A stretch of 64,000 bases of DNA from CAZHOV01 sp964534315 (GTDB lineage Bacteria; Bacteroidota; Bacteroidia; Chitinophagales; Saprospiraceae). This document shows, one piece after another, positions 28,591-37,003 of the stretch. The first letter of the stretch is position 1. The number at the start of each line of letters is the position of its first letter. The stretch lies in contig CAZHOV010000007.1 in the NCBI GenBank assembly GCA_964534315.1, forward strand, positions 4,193-68,192, given 5' to 3'. A program made the position numbers and the translations under genes. The notes below the pieces were generated by a model. The model had not been told where the DNA came from and made no database searches. It saw only the letters and a list, made by a program, of their open reading frames with translations.

Positions 28591-30020
28591 GTTTAAGATT
28601 TCTTTTGCTAACCTGGGGTGCTATTTTACTGGCAACCTCTTCTTTTACTCAACCGCTTGATACGACCAGGCTCCCTCAGACTGAGTTTATGAACTGGGTG
28701 CGCAAACACCATCCTATTATACAACGCGCCAATTTACAATTACAAAAAACGCCCGCCCAAATGCGGCAAGCAAGAGGGAATTTCGACCCCAAACTCTACG
28801 GCGACTGGGATGTAAAAGCTTTCGATAAAAAAAATTATTTCAACTTCGGAGAAGGAGGAGTGAAAATACCTACCCTCTTCGGAGCAGACCTTAAAGCCGG
28901 TTATGCCTGGTCGAACGGGGTTTTCCTCAATCCCGAAAACAACCTTCCGGCCAACGGCCAGGCTATTCTGGGCGTTGAAGTCCGGTTACTCCGAGGGCTG
29001 ATTATCGACGAAGGGCGAGCCGAAATCCGAAAAGCCAAAATTGCTGAACGCATTAATCAGGCCGAACAACGAATCATCGCAAATGACCTTTTGCTCGAAG
29101 CCCTGACCGCTTACTGGGAATGGGTACTCGCTTATAATCAACTAGCTGTATTTGAAGACGCCCTCGAACTAACTCAAGAACGGTTTGAAGGTATTCGCGA
29201 AAGCTTCTTTGAAGGTTATAAGCCCGCTGTAGATACCCTGGAAACCCTTATCCAACTCCAAAACCGCGAATTTAGCCTCAACGAAGCACAGGTCAAATAC
29301 CAAAATGCCACCCAAATATTATCCAACTTCCTTTGGCTGGACGGAGAAGTACCCCTACAAATTACCGATAAAGTCGTAAGCCCCTTTCTGAATCTGGAAG
29401 AAGTACAGGCCAACATGCCTCCCGCACTCGATATCTTAGCCACACAAGTCAATCGACATCCCGAGTTACTGCAATATCAAAACCAACTGGATCAACTCGA
29501 CGTGGATCGGCGTTTTTACAACGAACAATTGAAACCCGAACTCAATGTCAATTATAACTTTCTGGCCGATCAGTTCGATTTTAACCCCAATGCTTCCCCC
29601 TCTGAATCAACCGCCTCTGAGCTTATCACGCAAAATTATAAATTCGGAGCTACCTTTAGTTTTCCTATACTTCTGAGAAAACAAACCGGAAAACTCCAAC
29701 TGAATAAAATAAAAATTGAAGAAACCTCCCTAAAATTTCTCCAAAAAAGGCAGGAAATAAATGCCAAACTCAATGTCGTTTATGCCAAACTCCTCAATTT
29801 CCGGCAACAAATGGAACTCTATGAGCAGGTTGCTCAAAATTACGAACGACTCCTTGAAGCGGAAATCATCAAATTCGATATTGGTGAAAGTTCCATCTTT
29901 TTGGTAAATTCACGAGAACAAAAATTAATCGAAGCTCAGTTGAAATTGACCAAACTAATGGCGAGTTATCAGCAAACCTTGGTTGAGCTTGACTGGACCC
30001 TCGGTAGTCTTGGCCAATAA
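28587..30020 (+). CDS. TolC-family outer-membrane efflux protein
   Basis: 477 residues with signal peptide MSLRFLLLTWGAILLATSSFTQ. The body has the two long helical repeats of TolC proteins (RQARGNFDPKLYGDWD, KAKIAERINQAEQRI, LTQERFEGIRESFFEGYKPAVDTLETL, and the second-half equivalent ending QLKLTKLMASYQQTLVELDW). It supplies the outer-membrane channel for the exporter encoded just upstream. The ATG overlaps the HlyD stop. Confidence 0.92.
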   Translation: MSLRFLLLTWGAILLATSSFTQPLDTTRLPQTEFMNWVRKHHPIIQRANLQLQKTPAQMRQARGNFDPKLYGDWDVKAFDKKNYFNFGEGGVKIPTLFGADLKAGYAWSNGVFLNPENNLPANGQAILGVEVRLLRGLIIDEGRAEIRKAKIAERINQAEQRIIANDLLLEALTAYWEWVLAYNQLAVFEDALELTQERFEGIRESFFEGYKPAVDTLETLIQLQNREFSLNEAQVKYQNATQILSNFLWLDGEVPLQITDKVVSPFLNLEEVQANMPPALDILATQVNRHPELLQYQNQLDQLDVDRRFYNEQLKPELNVNYNFLADQFDFNPNASPSESTASELITQNYKFGATFSFPILLRKQTGKLQLNKIKIEETSLKFLQKRQEINAKLNVVYAKLLNFRQQMELYEQVAQNYERLLEAEIIKFDIGESSIFLVNSREQKLIEAQLKLTKLMASYQQTLVELDWTLGSLGQ

Positions 30021-30026
30021 TTGAAT

Positions 30027-31268
30027 ATGCTTTACAGGCTATTATTGCTCTTGTTGCTTCCGGCAACAGGAGCTGCCCAAATTTATATGGATAAGGGGAG
30101 GACCCAACATACCTTTGCACAAACAACGATTGGTGTAAATACTTCATATATTCCAACCTCAGGAAAAGCAGCCTACCTCGACGATAACGGATCAATCGTT
30201 CAAACAGCTATCCCCTTTCAGGTAAGAAACCGGTTAGTCCTTTCCGGACTCCATTTCTGGGGGCATGCTGATATTTACGTGTCTCTTCCCATCACTAATC
30301 TCCGGACGTTGCTCGATCAAAATGACGCCTTCAATTATGACAAAGGGCCGGAAATGGGCATCAGAGTGTTTCCCTGGATATTGGAGACCGGCAAAATCCG
30401 TCCCTTTACGGGCATTTCGATGAATACGATTACCTATCAACAAAAGATTGAAGACCATCCTGAAGGCGAGGGGCTCACCCAGATCAAAATCAAGTTATTG
30501 ACCAGCTTTGGGGCTGTTTTACAGTCTGGAAATTGGCTTATAGAGGCGGGGATCAATTGGGCTCCGTTCAATAAATTGAATTATTTTATTGACCGCGAAA
30601 CAAAAGCGACCATTACCACCCCTCCTTTCCACTTTTTAGCTGGAGTGCGTTACATTTTTGATTCTACCCTGCCCGATAGCCCCGAAAAAGAGACCAAAAA
30701 TTCCCTTCGACCGCTCAACGCTCTTACGCTGGGTATTGGACCGTCGTTTTCTCTATTTATCGGCAACAGCAATTTTAATAAGGAAAGGCGCCCTTTCCTT
30801 GGAAACCACCAGCGAACACAGGCATTTCCGGAGTTGACCGCAGGATACTACCACTACAAATCTGATTTGCATGTTGGTTTGGCTTACCGACAGCTAAAGT
30901 CTACCCTTAAAGCATATGGTGTTGAGCAAACTGTGAAAAGGAGAGCTGTTTCAATCGAAGGCTATAAATTTTTATTTGATTACCATGGTTTTATCCCCTT
31001 TGCGGGGCCTGTTTTAAGTTACGAGTATTTGCGGTTCACAGAAAAGGAAAACGGAACCACATTGATTGACCACTCCGGTGAGCTTATTCGTCCGGGCATT
31101 ATCTTTGGGTGGGACATTCGCCCGTCAGATCATCAATTGCTGATTTTGCGCACCAACCTGCGTTATTTTCCACATCTATCTTTAAATATATCAGAAGATC
31201 AGAAAATCGGACTGAATCAATTGGAGTTTAACCTAATTCAGTTGGTTATTCATTTAAACCGATTATAA
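30027..31268 (+). CDS. Predicted outer-membrane protein, last gene of the type I exporter operon
   Basis: 413 residues from ATG 30027; a TTG at 30021, directly abutting the TolC stop, is the alternative. Signal peptide MLYRLLLLLLLPATGAAQ. The rest is rich in alternating strands with aromatic ends (GLHFWGHADIYVSLPITNL, LLTSFGAVLQSGNWLIEAGINWAPF, DLHVGLAYRQLKSTLKAY, FIPFAGPVLSYEYLRF), typical of a beta-barrel. I do not recognise a named family. Position at the end of the ABC-HlyD-TolC operon suggests a role beside the exporter, perhaps in surface display or substrate handling, but that is inference from location only. Confidence 0.8.
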   Translation: MLYRLLLLLLLPATGAAQIYMDKGRTQHTFAQTTIGVNTSYIPTSGKAAYLDDNGSIVQTAIPFQVRNRLVLSGLHFWGHADIYVSLPITNLRTLLDQNDAFNYDKGPEMGIRVFPWILETGKIRPFTGISMNTITYQQKIEDHPEGEGLTQIKIKLLTSFGAVLQSGNWLIEAGINWAPFNKLNYFIDRETKATITTPPFHFLAGVRYIFDSTLPDSPEKETKNSLRPLNALTLGIGPSFSLFIGNSNFNKERRPFLGNHQRTQAFPELTAGYYHYKSDLHVGLAYRQLKSTLKAYGVEQTVKRRAVSIEGYKFLFDYHGFIPFAGPVLSYEYLRFTEKENGTTLIDHSGELIRPGIIFGWDIRPSDHQLLILRTNLRYFPHLSLNISEDQKIGLNQLEFNLIQLVIHLNRL

Positions 31269-31270
31269 AA

Positions 31271-31299
31271 AAAAGAGCCCGTTTTGAGAGAACGGGCTC
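31271..31299 (-). terminator. Intrinsic terminator of the prohibitin-like gene
   Basis: GAGCCCGTT and AACGGGCTC form a 9-bp GC-rich stem with a 7-nt loop; on the minus strand it is followed by eight T. It begins 38 bp past the stop at 31337 and also serves as the border with the convergent exporter operon. Confidence 0.88.
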
Positions 31300-31336
31300 A
31301 AATGAAGAAAGTCCTAAAATGAAATCAGCTACTTCT

Positions 31337-32182
31337 TTACCTGCTACCTTGTATATTCATCGAAGAATTCCGTGGAGCAGGACTTGTATCTTCCGGGGAG
31401 ACCATTACAGGCAGGTCTCCATCCGTAACTATTATTTTTGCATTAGGTGATTTTGCAAGTTCTAAAAATGCTTCGATCGATTTGAACTGCAACACCTGAG
31501 GGTCAAGCCCTTCTGAGATAATATTTTGCGCATCTCTGATTCCTCCTGCCTCAATTCGCTTGCGTTTAGCTTCCATTTCAGCTTCCTGGAGAACAAACTC
31601 CATCCGGAGGGCTTGCTGTTCGGCGCGTAGTTTTTCTTCAATAGCCTGCGCGAGATTGGTAGGCAGTTGAATACTTTTTATTAAAACCGCCTCGATCTGG
31701 ATGCCTTTACCGTCTAGCAGTGCCATCATTTGCTGTTGAATAGCTTCTTCGATAACCGCTCGTTGGCCGGTATGCATATCTTTTGCAAAATACCTGGACG
31801 AAACATCCGCTACTGCAGACCTAAAAACGGGTAGTATGACATTCCTTTCAAAATTTTTCCCGATCGATCTTAACAAATCAGGAGCTTCATTCGGTAAAAC
31901 ATGGTACAAGATCGAAACCTCAGCCAGAATATTTAAGCCTTCTTTTGAAGGTAAATTTAGCCGGACTTCTAGGTTCTCTGTCTGAATCGACACTTTTACT
32001 ATTTGTGAGAAAAAAGGATTAAACATTCGTACCCCTTCTTCATAGGGCGTATTCTGGTACTTTCCGAATTTACGTTTTACCCCCACTTCTTCTCCCTGGC
32101 GAATAGTAACACAACTTGAGAACAGGAAGGCGGCCAGTAAGACCAGCACATAAACCCTGTTAATTTTTTTTAATCTCTTCAT
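31337..32182 (-). CDS. Prohibitin/SPFH (band 7) domain lipoprotein
   Basis: 281 residues. The N-terminus MKRLKKINRVYVLVLLAAFLFSSC ends in a lipobox with C24, so it is probably a lipoprotein rather than a transmembrane protein. The SPFH core follows (GEEVGVKRKFGKYQNTPYEEG, VKVSIQTENLEVRL, LNILAEVSILYHV, ...AVADVSSRYFAKDM, KGIQIEAVLIKSIQLP), then a charged coiled coil (AIEEKLRAEQQALRMEFVLQEAEMEAKR). Prohibitin-like proteins form membrane rings that affect proteases or membrane domains. A single-gene unit with its own terminator. The precise task is unknown. Confidence 0.88.
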   Translation of the reverse strand: MKRLKKINRVYVLVLLAAFLFSSCVTIRQGEEVGVKRKFGKYQNTPYEEGVRMFNPFFSQIVKVSIQTENLEVRLNLPSKEGLNILAEVSILYHVLPNEAPDLLRSIGKNFERNVILPVFRSAVADVSSRYFAKDMHTGQRAVIEEAIQQQMMALLDGKGIQIEAVLIKSIQLPTNLAQAIEEKLRAEQQALRMEFVLQEAEMEAKRKRIEAGGIRDAQNIISEGLDPQVLQFKSIEAFLELAKSPNAKIIVTDGDLPVMVSPEDTSPAPRNSSMNIQGSR

Positions 32183-32404
32183 ATCAGTTTATATTTATGG
32201 TGAAAAAATTGTATTCACTGGTATTGTAAAAGCAACTGATAAGAAATAGTGGACTTTCGATTACGCACGGACAGAAGGGTACCTGTCAATACTTAACTAA
32301 AAATGACTAACTTATCTCTCCTTTAGCGGAGCGCTAAATAATGGTAATGTGGGGTACATGGTTTCAGGCGTTGAAAAAATCCTGGGATTTTCTTCTCTGA
32401 TAGC

Positions 32405-32809
32405 CTAACTATTATTAACTTTGTTATTACCTTGAAATAATTGTTCCTGTTCAATAAAAATGAAGGGAAGATCCCGATGATCGGGTTGAATTAAATTTAA
32501 AACCATTAAATTTAAATGGGGATCTTCCCCTTCATCAATTATTAAACCTTGAGGGATAGAAGGTTTAAATAGAACCGAATCAAAGTTATGGAACGACTTT
32601 GTATTTAAATCAAAGGATGATTGTCTAAAACTATACAGGCGGAATAAAGCAGCAGCTTCCAGGTCTTGAAACAAATGAGACCATGATGAATATGGCTTAG
32701 TTGCGGGGGGGGGGTAGCCCTCAAATTCTGCTCCAACCTGGATGGCTTGCCCGAAAGTGGAGGTCATAAAAAATACAACAATAAGCCCGATTAGATTAAT
32801 TTGTTTCAT
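32405..32809 (-). CDS. Small secreted protein with a C10 tract
   Basis: 134 residues. Signal peptide MKQINLIGLIVVFFMTSTFGQ. The rest has no family I recognise. The codons for GYPPPAT hold ten consecutive C (10 G on the plus strand, 32705-32714), by far the longest homopolymer of G/C in this window; loss or gain of one base would shift the frame at about residue 35. The start overlaps the TetR stop by 14 bp, so the two are read as one unit. Function unknown. Confidence 0.65.
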   Translation of the reverse strand: MKQINLIGLIVVFFMTSTFGQAIQVGAEFEGYPPPATKPYSSWSHLFQDLEAAALFRLYSFRQSSFDLNTKSFHNFDSVLFKPSIPQGLIIDEGEDPHLNLMVLNLIQPDHRDLPFIFIEQEQLFQGNNKVNNS

Positions 32810-33584
32810 ATCCTCTTATTTTTCGTGATGGCATCTTTTTGATGTTAGACTGTTTTCCATTTGAGGAGAGTCTTTCTTTCTGCTTGTCTTTCTTTTCGAC
32901 CGGGTGGTTATAGATCTGGCTGAGTGCCATAAACTCCAACATTTCCAATAGGTCATCGTTAAAGTTTGGGGAATCACTTTTAAGGTCAGTTAATCGTGGC
33001 AAATGATTAGCGAAGTAAATACTATTATTGGCAGTCTCGATTAAAGAAGTAGCCAGAGCACGGGGATAAGGAAATAAAGGATTAATTTCCAAAATGTTTT
33101 CAGCAATTTTTTTACTCAAGCGCTTGTAGGCCAGAAAGAAACCTTCTTTATTTTCTTCATCCACTGACTTGGAATGATATCCCTTTGTGCCTTCTGTTAC
33201 AATGATATTATGGAGGATATCTTCATCAACGAAGTCTACATTATTATCTCGTTTGGCAGAATCCAATATGATCTGCAAAATAATGCGCAATTTTTTAAGC
33301 GGATCGGTTAAGTTGATTAGTTGAGTTTCCAACCGATACTTCAGCCATTCCCAATACCAATTAAGCAGATAAACTAATAATGTATGTTTATTTACAAAAT
33401 ATCGGTAAATCGAAGCTTCTGTTGAAGGGATTTCTTTTGCTAATTTCTTAAATGTAAACTTCTCAAAGCCGATCTCGTCTATTAACAATATACTGTGCTT
33501 AATAATTTTTCTGCCCAATTTTGTTTGCTGAGGATCTCTCACAAACAAGTTTTCATTAATCAATATTTTTATCGAAACTGCCAT
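32796..33584 (-). CDS. TetR/AcrR-family transcriptional regulator
   Basis: 262 residues. The helix-turn-helix lies at about 24-68: IIKHSILLIDEIGFEKFTFK, then LAKEIPSTEASIYRYFVNKHTLLVYLL, with the family hallmark YRYFxNKxxLL. The larger helical C-terminal domain would bind a ligand and form the dimer. The last 35 residues are very basic (KKDKQKERLSS, KKMPSRKIRG), which is unusual. A symmetric 13-mer ATAGTTTTACTAT at 33611-33623 sits 26 bp upstream and is a likely autoregulatory site. It overlaps the small secreted gene downstream. Confidence 0.93.
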   Translation of the reverse strand: MAVSIKILINENLFVRDPQQTKLGRKIIKHSILLIDEIGFEKFTFKKLAKEIPSTEASIYRYFVNKHTLLVYLLNWYWEWLKYRLETQLINLTDPLKKLRIILQIILDSAKRDNNVDFVDEDILHNIIVTEGTKGYHSKSVDEENKEGFFLAYKRLSKKIAENILEINPLFPYPRALATSLIETANNSIYFANHLPRLTDLKSDSPNFNDDLLEMLEFMALSQIYNHPVEKKDKQKERLSSNGKQSNIKKMPSRKIRGYETN

Positions 33585-33610
33585 AATACACGGATTTACT
33601 ATCTCTTTCT

Positions 33611-33623
33611 ATAGTTTTACTAT
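33611..33623. promoter_or_regulatory. Candidate TetR operator ATAGTTTTACTAT
   Basis: A perfect inverted repeat (ATAGT-TTT-ACTAT) between the ECF sigma stop and the TetR start. The same 15-mer ATAGTTTTACTATTA recurs at 34541-34555; related copies are at 34441, 35895 and 25337. Confidence 0.55.
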
Positions 33624-33642
33624 TAATGATAGATAAAAAAAT

Positions 33643-34176
33643 TTAGTTTAACATTTCCTGTACAGATAGGTAACTAAATCGATCTCTTACTCCTCGCTGC
33701 AACTTCTTTCGGGCAAAGAATATCCGGCTTTTGATGGTTCCGATCGGAAGTTGAAAATGATCGGCGATTTCATTGTACTTATATCCTTCGAAGTGCATTA
33801 AAAAGGGTATTTTCAATTTGTCATCAAGTTGATCAATGAGATTATACAATTCCTCGGTGGTCACTGATGATTCACCTAGATTACTAATAGTCGCTGCGGA
33901 ATCTGACCAAACATACTCAGCTTCGATAGGCTGATTAACGGTCTGGTAGCGCTTTTTTCTTCTGTAATCGTTAATGAAAATATTACGCATAATTGTCATT
34001 ACCCAAGCATTCAAATTGGTACCCGGAATAAACCGATCCTTATTTTTGTAGGCCCGATACACTGTTTCCTGGTATAAATCGTTTGCATCTTCCTGATTTC
34101 CTGTGAGTGAACAAGCAAAGGCTACTAATCGCCTTTTTATTTGATCGAAACTGGTCATAAATTCAACGGTGGACAT
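33643..34176 (-). CDS. ECF-type RNA polymerase sigma factor
   Basis: 177 residues. Region 2: RLVAFACSLTGNQEDANDLYQETVYRAYKN and LNAWVMTIMRNIFINDYRRKKRYQ (about 15-80). Region 4: LDDKLKIPFLMHFEGYKYNEIADHFQLPIGTIKSRIFFARKKLQ (about 118-162) with a clear helix-turn-helix. The two-domain layout is that of an ECF sigma factor of the common Bacteroidota type without an adjacent anti-sigma gene; the neighbours are a TetR gene and a TPR gene. Its ATG at 34176 has a long 404-bp AT-rich upstream region with two AWAGYTTTACTWT-like motifs. Confidence 0.94.
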   Translation of the reverse strand: MSTVEFMTSFDQIKRRLVAFACSLTGNQEDANDLYQETVYRAYKNKDRFIPGTNLNAWVMTIMRNIFINDYRRKKRYQTVNQPIEAEYVWSDSAATISNLGESSVTTEELYNLIDQLDDKLKIPFLMHFEGYKYNEIADHFQLPIGTIKSRIFFARKKLQRGVRDRFSYLSVQEMLN

Positions 34177-34580
34177 AATCAGCTAGTTTTTTTCAGAGAC
34201 CGTCCTCAAATTTTTCAGCTCAACGCTTACTGGTAAAAAAAGTGCACATTAATTCAATTGCGAAGAAAAATTTCTAGATGGCCTCTGTTGGTCAATAACT
34301 TATATATTAGAGAACACAAATTTTCTTTTAACCAAACTATTTCATTTTCTGGTATTAAAGGCTTAAACGTATTCCTAAAAAAATACCTAAACCCAAAATA
34401 ATTCAAAGAACCTAACAATAAAGCTTAACTTTCCTATCTAATAGCTTTACTTTAATAACATGCTTGATTTCAAAATGTTTAGTAAATAACTATTTTTTTT
34501 AGTAATTCACTCTTTTCTTAATCATATACTACAAATATAAATAGTTTTACTATTACTTGCAACTATGCTGCTATCTTTTT
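34177..34580. promoter_or_regulatory. AT-rich intergenic region with two symmetric 13-mers
   Basis: No gene is seen in these 404 bp. ATAGTTTTACTAT lies at 34541-34553 and ATAGCTTTACTTT at 34441-34453. Both resemble the sites next to the TetR, TPR and exporter starts, but here they are far (about 265 and 365 bp) from the ECF sigma ATG, so the regulated promoter is uncertain. Confidence 0.4.
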
Positions 34581-35873
34581 TTAGAAATTACAGAAATACT
34601 GGATGTAGCTGCTTCCCAGTTCATTCCCCTGGTCTGAAGCAATGGAAAAATCTCTACAAGCGTCAATACGTTGATTCAACAGGAACCTGGCAAGCCCCCG
34701 GTTGAGGTGCGCTGCATGTAAGGAGGGATCGATTTCGAGTGCCCTATCATAGAATTGAATAGCTTGTTTTATCTGACCGACCAGGAAGTAAACATTACCC
34801 CTTAATTTGTAGACCACTGCAGAAGGCGCTTCTGAATTCATAAAGACGGCTTCAAAATCTTCGATAGCCGCTTCAGCATTTCCCAATATCTTGTATATTA
34901 GTCCCCGATTGAACTGAACGACTGCCCGGTACTCCGCATAATTTTCCATGAGCCAGGTGTATTCTTTTAAGGCTTGTTTGTATGAACCGGTAAGGAATAA
35001 TAAATAGGCACGCTCCAAATAGAATGCACCTTTGTCAGGAATGAGTTCAATTGCCTTCTCTACGTGAGAAAGCGCCTTAGTGTAATTACCCTGCCTTTTT
35101 TGTAGTATCCCCAAATGAAAAATACTGAGGTGGTAGGTAGGATTGATGCGTAAAGCATTTTGAAAAGAACGCTCTGCTGATTCCAACGCCCCTATCTTCA
35201 TCAATAAGAAGCCCTTTAAATCCATAGCCCAAAAAGCCTCCTTGTCGGTATCAATGAAATAATCTATTTCATCAATAGCACTCACCATATTATCTGTACT
35301 CAATGTAGAGAGATCGCAAGGATTGAGCAACGACAGCGAATCTATAAAAAGAAAAGCATCCAGTTCATATTCATCCACTTCATCCCCCAATTCCAGAAAA
35401 TGATAGTGCAAATGTTGCAGATAGGTACAAAAGTAACTGTTCTCGATACTCTTACTTAGTCCTTTCAAATAAGTAGAAGGCTCAAAGTCGAGTAAACTCA
35501 GCCGCCTGCGCGTATCCGGATAACCAAATAGATCGGCAACATAAGGATTTAGCATTTCAGCCATTCTAAAATCCTCTTCTGCTTCCTGTACCCGGCCAAT
35601 TTTATGCTTGGCCACTCCCCGTTTAAAATAGATTTCTGCGGCATAAGGATCAATAGCTAAAGCGGCATCATATTCAAAAATAGCCTGCTCTATCGCAAAG
35701 GACTTCATCAAATTATCGGCATGGATTAAGTGCGGTAGTACGCTGCGTTCATTCTGCTGTCCAGGCTGGTAGGGGCCATCTGTTTTTGGGGTAACATTTT
35801 GCCGGTTCGATTGAGCTGCTATTGTACCAAAGATTAACAATAACAAAAAATGGATGGAAAATACTTTTTTCAT
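34581..35873 (-). CDS. Secreted TPR-repeat protein
   Basis: 430 residues. Signal peptide MKKVFSIHFLLLLIFGTIAAQ. Several TPR units are visible: ALAIDPYAAEIYFKRGVAKHK (about 70-90), GALESAERSFQNALRINPTY (about 230-250), KALSHVEKAIELIPDKGAFY, QALKEYTWLMENYAEY, AAIEDFEAVFMNSEAP and QAIQFYDRALEIDPSLHAAH near the C-terminus. The TPR pattern indicates a protein-binding scaffold in the periplasm or at the outer membrane. Partner unknown. A related 13-mer (ATAGTTTTACTTT) is 21 bp upstream of the start, so it may share control with the TetR gene. Confidence 0.88.
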   Translation of the reverse strand: MKKVFSIHFLLLLIFGTIAAQSNRQNVTPKTDGPYQPGQQNERSVLPHLIHADNLMKSFAIEQAIFEYDAALAIDPYAAEIYFKRGVAKHKIGRVQEAEEDFRMAEMLNPYVADLFGYPDTRRRLSLLDFEPSTYLKGLSKSIENSYFCTYLQHLHYHFLELGDEVDEYELDAFLFIDSLSLLNPCDLSTLSTDNMVSAIDEIDYFIDTDKEAFWAMDLKGFLLMKIGALESAERSFQNALRINPTYHLSIFHLGILQKRQGNYTKALSHVEKAIELIPDKGAFYLERAYLLFLTGSYKQALKEYTWLMENYAEYRAVVQFNRGLIYKILGNAEAAIEDFEAVFMNSEAPSAVVYKLRGNVYFLVGQIKQAIQFYDRALEIDPSLHAAHLNRGLARFLLNQRIDACRDFSIASDQGNELGSSYIQYFCNF

Positions 35874-35894
35874 AGGGCTTTGCTTTAAAGGTGA

Positions 35895-35907
35895 ATAGTT
35901 TTACTTT
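35895..35907. promoter_or_regulatory. Candidate operator ATAGTTTTACTTT upstream of the TPR gene
   Basis: Near-symmetric 13-mer 21 bp before the TPR ATG. It differs by one base from the TetR-proximal site, and the distance to the start codon matches the other two promoter-proximal sites. Confidence 0.45.
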
Positions 35908-35947
35908 AAAACAAAATACTTCACAAATATGTTCCCGCCCATATAGG

Positions 35948-36007
35948 TGTACTTCACCTATAGGTGGAGTACACTTATAGATGGAGTACACCTAAAGGTG
36001 TACTCCA
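35948..36007. repeat. Palindromic intergenic element, TGGAGTACA version
   Basis: Arms TGTACTTCA (35948), TGGAGTACA (35965), TGGAGTACA (35982) and TGTACTCCA (35999) at exact 17-bp steps, with spacers CCTATAGG, CTTATAGA and CCTAAAGG. The order of arms is the same as in the element at 25215. It lies 21 bp past the hydrolase stop, so it may serve as its terminator. Confidence 0.85.
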
Positions 36008-36028
36008 CGTACCCGGCGAAAAAAAAAA

Positions 36029-36864
36029 TTACTCCAACTGCTCTTTTATCCACCTCACCATCCTCTCCAACACCTCCTCTTTCTCGGGCTCATTGTGAAT
36101 TTCGTGGTAAAATCCTTCCAATAATTCAAACTTAAGCGGCCCCTCTACACGTTGGGCAAATTGAACCGACCCCTCAGGGTCGGTAANNNNNNNNNNGTAA
36201 GTCGGTCTGCACTGCCATGTAAAATATAGGTGGGAATAGGAACCGTTCCCTTGTAACAATCTAACCAATCTGCCGCCTCCAAAGAACTCAGCCCGGCAGC
36301 AACGGAAATTTTGCTATGAACCAATGGGTCTTGCTTATACCGGTCAACAACGTCAGCATCCCGGGAAAGATAATCGACAAGCAGCTGATTATTTTGAGCC
36401 AAGGATGGCCAAATAGTTCTGATCAGTTTTCCAAAAATGTATTGAATCTTCGGCGGATATTTCGGAAGCCTGATAAATGGCCCTGTCGCAATCACCCCCA
36501 AAAGAGGAGGCTCATACCGAAGCATAGTATTCAACACCACATTTCCACCCAAACTATGCCCATACAAAATGACAGGAACGCCGGGATAATGCTCCTCCGT
36601 CCTTGCAACCAACAACAAAACGTCCTCAAAAAGGTCTTCCATGCGATCTACGTGCCCCCGCTTACCATCTGAATACCCATGCCCCCGCAAATCCATCGCC
36701 ACTACCGCCATCTGATGTTGCCCAAAAAATTGGCCAACATGCGCATACCGCCCGCTATGCTCCCCTAAACCATGAATAAGCACAACCACAGCCTTGGGAC
36801 TTACCCGCGGCCAATGCCCTATTTTTAGTTTTACTCCGTCTTTGGTGGTAATAAAATCGTTCAT
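36029..36864 (-). CDS. Alpha/beta hydrolase, monoacylglycerol-lipase type, interrupted by an assembly gap
   Basis: Two fragments, in different frames only because of 10 N at 36187-36196, make one protein of roughly 276 residues. The N-terminal part has the oxyanion loop HGLGEHSGRY (31-40), DLRGHGYSDG and the nucleophile elbow GHSLGG with Ser104. The C-terminal part supplies the acid-containing segment (GSADRL before the gap, TDPEGS after) and the catalytic His in FYHEIHNE. These are the marks of monoglyceride lipase/lysophospholipase proteins (Hydrolase_4). The base text at the two gap edges overlaps by TTAC, which restores GSADRLTDPEGS in frame, so the gene is probably intact. Cytoplasmic, no signal peptide. 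Likely role in lipid turnover. Confidence 0.88.
36187..36196. other. Assembly gap (10 N)
   Basis: Ten N inside the hydrolase gene. The flanks both carry TTAC at the join, so the true gap is probably a 4-base overlap rather than missing sequence. Confidence 0.95.
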
Positions 36865-37003
36865 GTTGGGGAGATTAGATAAAATTTAAATTGGAATTAA
36901 GAAATTGCAAAATCTCATTATCCTTCATTAGTTTGTCAACTCAATTAACTTCTTTGGCAACGTATTATTCCTTGCACATTGCTAACTACACATGGCCTAC
37001 TAC

